Notes under the pieces: generated by a model
What the model saw: only the letters and a program-made list of their open reading frames with translations
The model's database searches: none
Told to the model about the DNA's origin: nothing
Assembly (NCBI GenBank): GCA_020746105.1
Contig: CM036626.1
Span: 16,814,001-16,878,000, forward strand
Direction: 5' to 3'
Length of the DNA: 64,000 nucleotides
Origin: Trogon surrucura
Lineage: Eukaryota > Chordata > Aves > Trogoniformes > Trogonidae
Shown: piece after piece, positions 42,601 to 54,166 of the stretch
Layout of the letters: each line of letters begins with the position of its first letter
Position numbering within the stretch: the first letter of the stretch is position 1
Position numbers and translations under genes: made by a program

Positions 42601-45600
42601 CATAAAAATAAAACACAGCAGTCTCAGAAAAGCCAAGCTGTACTGGTAACTCATGACAGAAACTGCTCAGTTGGCTATACCAATTAATGGTCTGCAAGTC
42701 CATCCCCCACGTGAGGTGACCTAAGGAAGTGTCTTTTAAGTACTTTATCATTTGTGGATTCTGACTTAAAGCAGCGAGGTGGAAACAGAGCTTTTCTGGT
42801 ACTAAATGTATGTTGCTTCATTCAGCACAGCATGGAACTGATAGTTACATCAGTACCAGTTTGATACTCTGGAGCCTGAAATATTGCCCAATTTTAAATA
42901 GCTATAGTAAGCTTGGTACTTACGCTTCTCTCAGCTACTGTCAGTGCAAAAGACAAACTCTTCAGAAGGGTAATTCAGAGCAATAAAGCCAGACGGATAC
43001 TCCGACATGTCTTCTCTACATAGATATACATGGAGCCTGCTGAAATAATCTGCATAAGCAGCATTTTCTGTGATCTAATGGTAATAAGAAGGAACATTTC
43101 TCCTCTACCTTTTGCCTAGTTAACTCTGTCAGTCAGAGCAATTACAGTGTTTGAATGAAAAATAGGCCTCCAAGCTGGGCTCAAGATCCAACCTGCTTCA
43201 AAGCAATGGCAGGGTTGGCTTGCTAGATTGAACAGGCTCTTTCTCCATTAACAGTTATTTGATGGCAGTGGATATTTTGCAGAACAAAAGAACGAACCAG
43301 GTCTGTCTTACCCTTTATTACAGTGAAGAGGCCCTCTTTGTCAAAGGGATTGCTTAATGGCATTCTCTCCCACTTTTCAGAAGCAGGATGGTTATTGGGT
43401 CCTTAAAGATCTAGGTCTCTGTTTTTGTCCGAATATTGCAGAGACAGCTGTCGAATGTCGTTCTTTCAGGCACCATCTAACATGACCAAAGTCAATAATT
43501 ATCTTTTCCTGGATTAAGCTCCTTAAAAAATGGCAGTATTTTGAAAAGAAAAAAAGTCAATCCCCACTTTTCATCTTAAATTCTATTGTCTGCTCTTGGT
43601 TAATGAAGTTTCTTAGCTTTAATGAGTAAGGATTTTTTCAAAAGTTACTAGTGATGTCAAGTATATAGCTTGAAATACATTGGTTTCGAGAAGCAGACAC
43701 GTTGTTAAAACCCATCTCCTCCTAATGTATCCCAGGTTGGGGACTTCATGCCTCATAAACAGGATGTATTTCCCTCCTCAGTACACACTTGTCAGGTTAC
43801 AGCCACTTGACCTAGGGGACACCGGACAATGACTTTGCCAAACACAAAGGTTTTGCCATTCCTCTAATATGCTCCAAGACATTTTACTTTGAAAAATGTT
43901 AACGTTGTCTATTGACAGCAAAAAGTTTATCTCAATTGCCATTCAAGAAGATGCTAATTTGTATTAAACAAATAAGGCCAATTATTTGCTTCCCACAAAA
44001 TGGCTATACTAAAAACTCTAAATTGTTTGTTTTCCTGATCAAAAAGGCATTATCTCGCTCACATGTCAGATTCCACCACAGATCTGGTCATGCATTAAAA
44101 GGTCAGTCTAGGAGTTGTATCAAACAGCAAAGTCAAGATGAGGCTGGAAAATGCAGACTCCTTGAGGAGAGCCCCCCAAGCCCTCTAAATACTCTGTGGT
44201 GCCATTTTTCAGACACGGGGAGCTGGAGAATCAAAAATAGGGTGACACTTTCGTCTGCAACATGGAATCATAAAGTGGAATGGGGGTCACTTCAGTGTAC
44301 ATGTAAGAGAAACTCATGTCTAGGAAGACACCATAGTCTAAAAAGCTGCATGAAGGTTCCATCTTCAAGGGTGTCTATTAGAAAAAGAGCTCCATAATCT
44401 GCCCAGACTATTCATGAAGAGCAGAACCTTTCTTTAGCCTACCAGAGAAAGCACAATACGCAAATCTGCTCAATAGTCAAGAAGCTTGATTGTATTTTAC
44501 AGTATCTCTTTTATACAAGGGAAAGAATTCATAGTGTCAATTAAAAGTATGCAGTCAAGCATTCTGAACTGTTAAAAAGATTGTCACAATTTACATAACA
44601 CATAATGAGTGTTCATCACACAAGCCCACAACACCGGATCACTACTGCCTTATTACAGGTATTTCCCTTAGGTATACACGCAGAGTACATCTTCAAAAGA
44701 CAAAAACAACATTTCTTTTTACAAGACTCTTCTCTGAATGACAAAAGCTGCAGAACACAGTTCTCCAGGTATTGCTGCATAGTCAGCTCTGAAATGCTCT
44801 GCTAAGCTGCAGTTGTTTACGGGAAAGGTCAAGAGGGCCTAATTAACTTGTCATTGTGCATAGACTCCCTCCCTCACTGAACTAATTCAACTAGCTTCTG
44901 TAACAGCTACCTGCAAAATGGTACTACGGATCATCCTCCAACACTGTACTCACCGGCATCACGTTATGCACTTTTGCTGCAATGTGTCGTTATTCTCCAT
45001 CACCTGTGACTACATTTTATGGCAAACATATACGAGAGCTGCACAGCACCAAGGAACACAGACCTGGTGACGGGGTGAGGAAAGGAAGTGGTTCTTCTGA
45101 TGTGCTAGGAGCATGTAGATAGACACAGCAGCTATAAGCAGGTCACGATCAGTCCTGCTTGCCAGGCCTGATGAGATTTGGCGAGCACACGTGGAGCCTT
45201 CAGCTCCTATCTAGACAATCACAGGAAGCAGCCAGGAAAGAGATCAATAGGTCGTCTCCTCTGGAGGATGGAGCCTCTAACGAATGCAGTCCTACTTCCC
45301 AGTGCTGAGCTGAAGTGGACTAGACCTGGACCCACAAGACTCTGTCTCAGACCTAAGAACGTTACATACGGATTTAAGGCATTGCACCTAATTTAAGAAT
45401 GAGACTACATCAAAAACAGCAACACCCGCAGACATTCCCAAGCCAGCATGAAACTAAAGATGGTAACAAGAATGCTGTCATCTTATGGTGTTGAAACCAG
45501 GCTTTTGACCTCTCCTAAAACACAGAGCTCACAGGTGGCATTTTGTTAACTTCTTTCTCTTTTGGGATGAAAGGTTTTAGGACTTGCGCTGACATTTTGC

Positions 45601-46298
45601 GTTAGCATTAGTACATCTATCTTTCTGCTTTCAAGCTGACATGTCTGCACGATCCTAGCAGAGAGACACTGCTTCAAAGATCCAGCCGGGTAACTCTTCA
45701 TGAAGCCCACCCAGCTTGTTCCAAGTTATTTCTATCATTTGTAGTAAGATACTACAATTGTGCCTGGTAGATATGCCCTACTACAACAGTGCATCCTCCT
45801 AAATGCAGTATCTTTCTGTTTGCCTTGCTCTGTAAGTTACGAAAAGAAGGAGCATACCACAAGCTCAACTAAACCACAGTTCAGTATTTGTGTTGGTTGA
45901 AGAACTGGCTAATGCTGGCCACCAAAGCCAATGATACTGTTGTAAAGCCTGTCAAGAACAAATGGATTAAGAGGGAGAAGATAAAGCTCCATTTCAAAAT
46001 ATCTTTGCATAAGGATAAAGCAAGATGACACAAACAAATCCCAAAGTCCTAGCAGTCATGAAGTCACTCCAAAAACAGTCTGGTGAGCTTCAGTACATAA
46101 AATTACTAGAGAAAAAAACATGAGAATCTAGAATACCTCTGTCTGTTCTTGCTGTTGTTGTATGTTTAACCCACTGCACTGTTTATAACATGCTGTCAAC
46201 AACCTCATCAATTATCCATTGTGAAAAAGTGGGCTCTAACATTCTGCAAGTGGTATTAATTGGTCTCAGTAGCACATAATGAGTTTAAAAGCTCCTAC

Positions 46299-46414
46299 CT
46301 GTTTGGCCCCGGGGATGGTGGCTAGAGGCGGACAACAATTTGCAGCAGACCATTAACACGTAGACCAGAAAGAGCCAGTCAGATAGAAGCATTGATTTGG
46401 CACACAATCTCATC
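46299..46414 (-). CDS. TAFA4: TAFA4 coding exon 1: start codon and signal peptide
   Basis: The exon encodes MRLCAKSMLLSDWLFLVYVL and then MVCCKLLSASSHHPRGQT, plus the first base of a Gly codon completed by the next exon. The ATG is at 46413-46411, one base inside the exon, after a pyrimidine-rich acceptor (TTTTCCTACCTCCAG). The donor GTAGGA follows at 46298 after ACAG, so the exon ends in phase 1. The N-terminus is a classic signal peptide: a basic start, a hydrophobic core from about residue 8 to 27, and small residues (SASS) where cleavage is likely, directing secretion through the ER. It matches the mammalian TAFA4 leader closely (human, from memory: MRVCAKSVLLSHWLFLAYVL). The remembered human protein has five extra residues (MRSPR) before this Met. 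They would need an upstream exon not located here. The open frame continues upstream past the acceptor, but that sequence looks intronic. Confidence 0.93.
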
Positions 46415-47319
46415 CTGGAGGTAGGAAAATGAAGCAGTTGAGTAAAAGAACAATGTGAGTAGGGAATAACATAAAAATGATGCGGGGAAGGTAAAGCTGA
46501 AAAGAGGTTGAAGAATAAGTAATACAGCTTGTTACAAGGCAACACTGACAAAATCATATTCAGATTTTAGTTGGGATCAATTCTTTGCTAAATATGTTTT
46601 ATAATTAGAGGCAATGCAATGGCTATCACACATTGTATTACCCACAAATGCATATTTATAATAACACCTTATGAGTGCAATACATTTCTACGAATCAGAA
46701 ATAAGCGGTGGGGGCATTTTTTGGTTAAGATCCACCTACGATCACACTCAAATACACATATTTATATGTTGCGCTACTAGTTTTAAACTGCACCTGCCTC
46801 AAAATCACAGAAACACCACAGAAAAACGTCCTTTTTACTTAATATTTCTCAGGGCATGCTTGCTAAAGCAACCAACTCCTGCATGGCCATGCGCATGAAT
46901 TGGTTGCCTCTCCCAAGCACACAACATCTGCCAGCTCACCTAGAGATCAATAAGCTTGCTGAGGGTTAAACATTCATGAAACCAGCACCTCAGTCAAATA
47001 TGTGAGGACTCGCTGCTCTGCCAGAGTGTCGAAAACTGCGTTTCAGAAAATATGTGTCCTAAAGAAGGCAGATGTTGTTAGTCTTATTCGTGTTAGTGTT
47101 AGAACTAAGACCACAAATCCTTAGTAATTTTGCTGCAAGTATCTACAGTTAAATCCCTCAATAGTTTATGTTATGCCATTCATCATATAGAAAGGAAATC
47201 TAATCATTTTCTTAAACTCAGTTATGATGATTTATTACTCATGTGATACATAAGTGGGCATTATGCTGTTGAACCTTTAGATACAATGTTCCACATTTTC
47301 AGCAAATGCTGTAAGCAGG

Positions 47320-47430
47320 AATACATCAAATTAATTAAAAGCAATTTATAGATTTGCATAAATTGAACTAAATACTGCTTTCATAGCAGTGACGTTAGTC
47401 TGCAGTTAATCAGCACGCTGGGATTTGGGC
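47320..47430. promoter_or_regulatory. Candidate regulatory element with octamer and TAAT cores, first intron
   Basis: AAATTAATTAAAAGC is followed by the octamer ATTTGCAT (47352-47359) and TGCAGTTAATCAGCACGCTG. This resembles a conserved non-coding element, about 1 kb upstream of the signal-peptide exon. Confidence 0.25.
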
Positions 47431-50400
47431 AAGCCTATCATAAGCACACTTATTCGCACCAAAAAGTACTTTGCAAACTCCTTTCCCTCCAGATTTCAGT
47501 TATGATTCTTCCAAGTATTTTCTAAATAATTTGTTTATCTGTATATTTTTAATATACCTGAGTTTATTCAGCTAATCCAAGATTCAGCTGTGTAGACTGG
47601 CAGTTTGACAAAAAAAAAAGAATAAAAAACAAAAACAACTCATGCCTTAGCTTTACTGTCAAAGCCAGTGAAGGACTTGGATTCCGTTCCAAATTTGATA
47701 ACCATCTACAAAGGAAACCAAGAGATGTCATGTTTTCTCATTTACAAGTGCTTGAATAATCTTCCCTTTTGCACATCACAAAGCAAATTCGTTCTCTCAT
47801 TGTGTAAGAATGGGAATGCTGACAAAGTCCAAACAACTTTGGATATTAATAAGTACATTTGTTATTTAAGTGATCAATTCTGTTGCATGTAAATATAATT
47901 TCATAACAAACACTATTTTACACTGAAGAAAAAAAAAAACACATTGGTGAAAATCCCAGCACCTTCAGCTGTCTTTGTAGACTTTATTCCAGCCTACAAA
48001 CTTTTTTTAAAAGTTACGCAAATATTGCTAAAATTAACTATGTCTACAGATCTAAGGAAAAAAAAAATATTACATGTATAGAATTTTAAGGACTGATTTG
48101 GCAAAAAAAAGGTACCTTTCCTTGCTTTAACAAGGTGCTCTGTTGCAAGCCAAATATGCTGTCACTCTGAACGCAAACAAACCAATACAAGAAGAAATGC
48201 ACAGGACCTCTTTTGCAGCAATATAGGAGTCTTCTGCAAGCACAAATGAAACTCAGAAGATAAAGACATCACTAATCCTTGCCTATCCTACAAGTATCCT
48301 CCTATGGAGCACTCCCAGGCTAATTCAAAGCAGCTACACTTCAGCCAATAAGCATGGACCTAACTCACCTCTTGCACCCAGCTGAACCACATAATGCTAC
48401 TGCAGCTAATGGGATTGAGTGGCTGTGAAATCAGCATAAATGTTATTATTGCTGTTGATCCAATACTAGTCTAAGGAATCTGCCCAGTAAGCTCTGAAAT
48501 CAACCTACTATTTCCGATTTTAGACATCCCAATCTTCGCCAGATAACTGAAACTCATTTTCTTGAGGAGAGAGCTGAATTTAACCTTAGTTCTCTTGTTT
48601 TCTCCATGAGCAAAACACAGCTTACGCCTCACGCACCAGTTACCCCTGAAAAAGAAGTCATCATCTGCTCATCTTGCAATACCATCCCTCTGTTGCTCTA
48701 AACGCAAACACAGGAATCTTATCCAAGTATCAGTGGAGAGCCCAGCTCTGGTGTCACTCCGTAGTATTTAACAAAGAGGGGAACCCTCCTGCAGGTTTGC
48801 TGAGATGTGATGGCAAGCAGGATTTAACCCTTGAAAATAAATCAGATCAGACGTTTCGAGCATGCCCTTTCTGGTGTGAGTTGATGGAAGGGACAGGTAT
48901 TTAGTCCCAAATCATGCACCACATGCTCAAGGGCTGCTATTGCAGCATGTAAGTGAACCCAGGTGCTCCCACCATTCCCAGTGCAAGAGCAAAGCTGGGT
49001 TTAGTGGAAATCGTCATGTGCTGACCTATTATCAAAAACTTTCCCAGATTAGTAGTTTGATTCCTTATAAGCCATGGCCCTGATGCTAGACAGGGAATGT
49101 GAAACCAGGTTTCATCACGTTAACAGAGTAATCTTACTCCTTTGTAAGTATATTTGAGTCCAGGAATAAGTGTGTCACTACAAAGCATCAACTTATATCC
49201 AAGCTGAAATGCTGCTAAAAGCATCCTGTACCATTAAATTGATACAACATTTGCAGATTTTAGCCTGACTCGCAGGTGGACAGGACACAAGTCTTCAGCC
49301 CACTAACATAAAGAAATACAACAGGATCTTTAAAAAGGCAGGGAAAAAAATGAAATTTGGCAGACAGCTGCAGCAAGGGGTACTGAGCCCTTCAGTGTCA
49401 GTGGGCTGCCACTTTCAGAAATGTCAAGCCTTCATTCTCTGTTGGATTCAAGTGGATATTGTTGCTAACCAGAACAGCAAATCTTCAGTGTCTTTTGAAA
49501 GATAAAAAGTGCTCTTACCTTGGGGACTTTGCAAGAATTTTGTTCCAGTCAAACACAATTATTTCAGTGTGTTTTTTATAGTTATTCCAGATTCCCATTT
49601 GCAGCAGCAAATAAGCTTTTCTGCATTTCAGAATTTTTCCTTCGCATTGGGGACCTAGAAAGAAAACCATATTACACTGCAATTAACGTCTGGAATGGTG
49701 CTGTGAAATAGATCTTTGTTACCGAAATCGTTGTTTCACAGTGCCATCTAGAGTGCAATTCAAGGCAAAAGGCAGCAGACCTGTCGCTCTTTTCTCGTTT
49801 CCAAGAACACAGAGAAACTGTGATAAGGCAGCTCTCAAGTATCACTACAGAACTAAAGGCAGAGTTTGCTGTAGTAGCAATTACAAACATAACGTGCCCG
49901 GCTCACCCCGTCCCTAGAACCATGTGTCCTCTCGCTACTAAACCACTGGGCTCAACTTGACCTTCTGCTATTGAAAACACGACGCTGCAAATTGTGAGAG
50001 TAATAATAATGTGGTCCTGACCTACAGAGTGATCACAATGATCTCACCTTCTCCCAACACTCTTTTCATTTCACCCTTCCTTTGATCAATTAAAAATTTG
50101 CTTTTAAAGAAACACAAAATTACATATTGGAGGGCAAATCATCTTTGGGGTCATAAAAGCACACAGGCAGACACCTTTCAGAAACTTAGGACAGGAAAGC
50201 CCCTGGCTCAATATATTCATCTCCTTTCAGTTGACAACACCATGAGAAAATAGAGTGATCGCTGGAATTAAAGAGGTACCAGGCCAGCAGTCCATAATTA
50301 ATCACATTTTACTCTGTCTTCGCTTTCCAGCATGAGGAGTTTCAAAGTGAGCCAAAATTGCAATGCAGAAGTTCTAATCGAAACAAAATGTGGGCAAAGA

Positions 50401-51247
50401 GATGTCTTAAGACAAAGCACTTCCATCCTGTATTAATCACTTCTTCCACAAACACATATAAAATACAAAATAAAAAAAAAAAACAGTGTGCCTGAAAAGG
50501 CCTATCAAGAAAGAGTAAACAGACTTACTGATACAGTACTGAATGACTGAAATGGTGATATAGTACATTTTTACCCATTTCATAACAGGACAGACATAAA
50601 TATATTCTTCCAGTGTTTCTGTAGAAATCGATATTGCAATACACTAACTCAGGGTTTAGTGCTTATCCATTCCTTAATTTTTATAAGAGAGGGAAAAAAA
50701 AATTGTAGATGCATCTATAGGTAAATATTAACTCTAGTGCAACCTGTTCTGTAAGCACCTGCTAAGCACCTGTAAAAGACAAGGAAGTACTCGTTATTCT
50801 AACTCATTCTCATTAAATGGATACAGCAAAAGCGGCTGATGATACAGCCACCAGCATATCTTGGGGCTTTCTGATGCCTTCCAGGCAGTGATATTTCTTA
50901 AGAAAACAGTGTTGTCTGAAGGGAGCGTAAGGCAAACTTCTGACATTCCACTAGTTTATGTCAATAAAGGAGGCAAGTCGGAACGGAAGCAAGAGGCTCA
51001 CCTGGTTAATAACGGTAAAAGGACTTCCAGGCTTCTCATGGCTAAACCACGGTTTGTGTGTATATTACAATCGGTGGTTTTACTGCTGGTCTCTGCTCGG
51101 TGTGAGGGCGCAGCGCTCCTCTGGAAAAGCAGAGCTGCAGATCCGCCGGCTGCACAAACAAGCAAATGGCTCCTGACCTCCTGTGCCTGGAGGTCTGCTG
51201 GGGCAGCCTGGCCTGCCCAGGGCAGCTGCTTCCAGGAGGAGGCACTC

Positions 51248-51249
51248 AC
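51248..51249 (-). other. Strong minus-strand splice-donor match, possible 5' UTR exon end
   Basis: Minus-strand CCG/GTGAGTGCC lies downstream of the CpG island and upstream of the signal-peptide exon, in moderately GC-rich sequence (about 51.08-51.27 kb). It would be a reasonable donor for a TAFA4 non-coding first exon. No other evidence supports it, and strong donor matches also occur by chance. Confidence 0.2.
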
Positions 51250-52099
51250 CGGCCAGCCAACCGAACTTTAAACAACCTCAAAAACCGGCATTGCGTCCCA
51301 AGAGGCACCAGTGTGTCTTCGCAACAACTGGAATTTCGTGGATGAAGTCCTCGGCTTCAGCGCAGCAGGGCTGAATTTAGGCAAGAGGGGTCTGAACCAG
51401 AAGTTAGCCAAGGGAAGCGATCTTAGGAAGAAAGGGGTTGTTTTTAAACAATGAGTTCTAGCCCAGGAGGCAACTGGACCCCTCACCTCCAGCGCTAGCA
51501 AAGCTACAGAAAAGGAGGAAGGAATGAGGAGAGCAGAAGGACTCCTCTCTTAGTATTTACACATGGGCTGGCCACGAACAACTCCTGCTTTGCACATTGG
51601 TCTCAGAGGCTACGCAAGTCTCCCGTGTCTGTATTTAGGGCACCCATGTACCAAAACTAAGACTGTGGGTTCTGGTATTGAGAGGGAATTGCAATAGTCA
51701 GATCCGCCGGGCCGCAATCCCAGCACAGTCTGTTCTCTGTGCCTCAGCACTCCATTAAAACGGGTATAAATAGCATTTCCCTACACCAGAGAAGCGCTTC
51801 AAGAACAGAAACAATGAAGGTCTAAAGTTATTTGAAAATTGTATGGGCTCTGTATAATTCCTTTGACAGATGGAATTAGATAGCATTTTAAATTAGGTAC
51901 TTTTCCTACCAATATTTACATGTTGCAAAATACTTCTTACGGCTGCTTTCTGTAAATAATAAATTACTAAACCATTTTATGCCATCTTTTATAATAGGCT
52001 ATTAAATAATTTAGAAAACCTCCGACCATTAAATATTTAAAAGGCCTTAATTTCTCCATTCTCAGTAACTCCTCACTTAGAGCAAAGATAGTGCATCCC

Positions 52100-53250
52100 T
52101 TAAAAGACTCCTCTCCTGTACAGCAACCGGGCGAGAAGGAAGCGAGCGCGGCCGCCACGTCATTTCCAGGGCGATTCACTTCCAGGGCCATCTGCCAGCC
52201 AGACCTTCACCCCACCGCCAGCCCGAAGAAACTCTTATGTCCTACTGAATGAAGAACGGAGAGTAAAACGGAGCAAGACCTGCAATTTCTTAGAAGAAGG
52301 GGAAAAACATAAAATGAGCCTGGTCACTACGCGTAGTTGAAACATGCAGGTCTTCGAAGGGAGATAGGGACTAAAATCAAGAGAAGAGCTACAGTGAAGG
52401 TGTGCTTGTCCAGTTCCACCTGTTAGGCACAGCTATCTAACATTAACTGCCTACTTCAGAGATAAAAGGCTATAAACAGGGGATATAGCTAGCAAAACCC
52501 CTTCCAAAAGCCTCTTCATGCCACAGCCGCAGCGTGCCCCAGGCTGGAGGGCAGGTACTGCCCCTCAGGGCAGGGCGGGCATCTCCAAAGCGACGCCCTT
52601 TGGCCCTCCCGGGCAGCCCACGGGAGTTTTAGTGCCGCGAGTGGGGAGATCTTTTTATCCCCGTGGAGAACATTGTTTTTGTCGGTACTAAGGAACATTC
52701 GAAGGGCGACACAGGACGACAGGGTGGGGAGGGGGGCGGAAAGGCCTCGTCTGGCTGAGGGCGGCCGCCGACCCTGCGGCGTGGCGCTGCTGCCCCCTGA
52801 CGGCCTCTCGCCGCCTCCGCCCGGCAGCACAGAGGAGCTGGCCCCGGCGCAGGCCGCATGCATAATTCAGCGGCGAGCTATTAAACACTTCCAACTTTTG
52901 TCATTACTCGGAAATCTCATTAAATCTCATCCGCACCACGCGCACCAATGGCTCCGCCGAGCCCCGCTCGTTGTTCCCCGCCGGAGCCCTCCCGACCCTC
53001 AGAGAGATTCCTTCCGAGGCTCCCCCCCGCCGCCACCACAAAGCCTCTAATTTGCGAGCGCGCCTGTGTGCGAGAACGAACTGTCCGTGCAAATTAAGTT
53101 TTGTCATTAATCATATGAACACATTGCTGTCACAGGATTCCTTCGTCTGCCCTCCTCTGGGAGGGCTGGAGCGCGGGTAGGGCCCTCGCGCTGCCGCACC
53201 CGGCTCCTCAAGGTGCCCCGTGAGCCCACAGAAACGGGACAGCCAGAGGG
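52100..53250 (-). promoter_or_regulatory. TAFA4: CpG island, probable TAFA4 promoter and first-exon region
   Basis: This is the only dense CpG and GC block in the window, against an AT-rich background. It has two parts: a short patch at about 52.12-52.22 kb (GCGAGCGCGGCCGCC) and a broader block from about 52.5 to 53.22 kb. It sits about 6 kb upstream of the TAFA4 signal-peptide exon, in the expected place for a non-coding exon 1. I see no TATA box in a convincing position, which suits a CpG-island promoter. I could not fix a start site or an exon 1 donor inside it. Open frames here, up to 125 aa, arise from low stop density in GC-rich DNA and are not called genes. Confidence 0.7.
52858..53150. 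promoter_or_regulatory. Candidate conserved core of the promoter or enhancer, AT-homeodomain motifs in a CpG island
   Basis: Inside the GC-rich island are islands of AT-rich text with homeodomain-like TAAT/ATTA cores: GCATGCATAATTCAG, TCTCATTAAATCTCAT, TGCAAATTAAG and TGTCATTAATCATATG. GC-rich, CpG-bearing spacers separate them. This mix is typical of developmental regulatory sequence that is deeply conserved, but conservation itself cannot be seen from one sequence. Confidence 0.35.
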
Positions 53251-54089
53251 AAATAACACAGCTTAGAGTCTGAATTTAGACCCTCTGTCTTCACTCAGAA
53301 ATCCCTCCATTAGGTCAGGTAACTTTAGCTTGATCTGAAGACTTCAAGTGGCAGTAAATTCACTACAGCTAAGTTATTCCAACAGTTCATTAACCTCACT
53401 TTAAACACTGCACCCTATTTCTCATCTGAATTTGTCCGGCTTCTGCTTCCAGGCATCCGATCTCATTAGGCCTCTTGCTGGCAGATGAAAGCATCCTCCG
53501 CTCTTCGGGGCCACTGCCCACACTCACCACTCACCGCCACATCCCCGGCTTTCACAAAATGAGATGGAGGAAGCCTCTCCTTGGAAGGCTTTGCACTCTT
53601 AAATCCGTCATGCAGCTCTTCTCTACATCACTCCCAATTTCTTAACAGCAGGTTTGTCGAAGTGAACCTCAGAAGATACAGTAATCAGAGATGGTTTTTA
53701 CCAATACCACAAACAAAGGGAACAAACCTTCCAGCTTATACTTCGTGTTTCCTCCTGACATATCCTGCTTGTCTATCCAGCTGGCACATCACATGGGGAC
53801 GAGTAAGGTGCTTAAAAGCAGAAGTTCATCATTAATCACACCAAGCAAGCAATACCAGATAGGAAAGTACTACATTAATATAGTAACAAGACTATTCACA
53901 CAGTGCAAGAAAGCAAAACTTGTATCGAGCCAAATTTCCTCTACCGTTTACTTTGAGTCAACATCAACTTTGCTGCTGCATTTACTCTCCCACAGTTGTC
54001 ACTGGGAGAGGCCAAGTCACACCAAGCTCCATAGCATAAGGCAAAGTGAAGTGAGAAGGCTCTTCACACAGCAAGGAAGTTAGCTAAAA

Positions 54090-54166
54090 AGAGATCATCC
54101 AATCCAGCCCCTCTGCCATGGGCAGGGACGCCTCTCAACTAGACCAAGTTGCTCAAGGCCATTGCA
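54090..54166 (-). mobile_element. CR1 LINE 3' fragment, minus strand
   Basis: The minus strand reads GGCCTTGAGCAACTTGGTCT, then AGTTGAGAGGCGTCCCTGCC, CATGGCAGAGGGGCTGGATT and GGATGATCTC. These match the same CR1 type as the copy at 59.6-59.85 kb. Only a short internal piece of the 3' region is left and the octamer tail is missing. Confidence 0.85.

Larger units (their letters stand above)
46415..52099 (-). other. TAFA4: Presumed first intron of TAFA4
   Basis: Sequence between the signal-peptide exon and the CpG island is AT-rich, with a homeodomain-rich block near 47.3-47.4 kb and a GC-richer patch at 51.08-51.27 kb. I see no coding exon or recognised repeat. That it is an intron follows from the assumed first exon in the island. 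Confidence 0.55.

Noticed and set aside
44260-44310. GGAATCATAAAGTGGAATGG as a reversed CR1 tail
   Set aside because: The following sequence does not continue as CR1, and the octamer unit is not repeated.
43912-44397. Plus-strand frame of 161 aa
   Set aside because: No domain, signal peptide or recognisable family; composition is like translated intron.
46285-46557. Full 90-aa minus frame starting at 46557 as the TAFA4 N-terminus
   Set aside because: Residues before the inner Met do not resemble TAFA4 and include the pyrimidine tract of the acceptor. The conserved signal peptide starts at 46413.
50861-51271. Plus-strand frame of 136 aa with a hydrophobic patch
   Set aside because: It runs into the GC-richer patch where stops are rare. 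No homology recognised, and opposite to the direction of TAFA4.
52516-53180. Several frames of 67-125 aa on both strands in the CpG island
   Set aside because: GC-rich DNA with few stops; proline-, arginine- and alanine-rich in every frame, as expected by chance.
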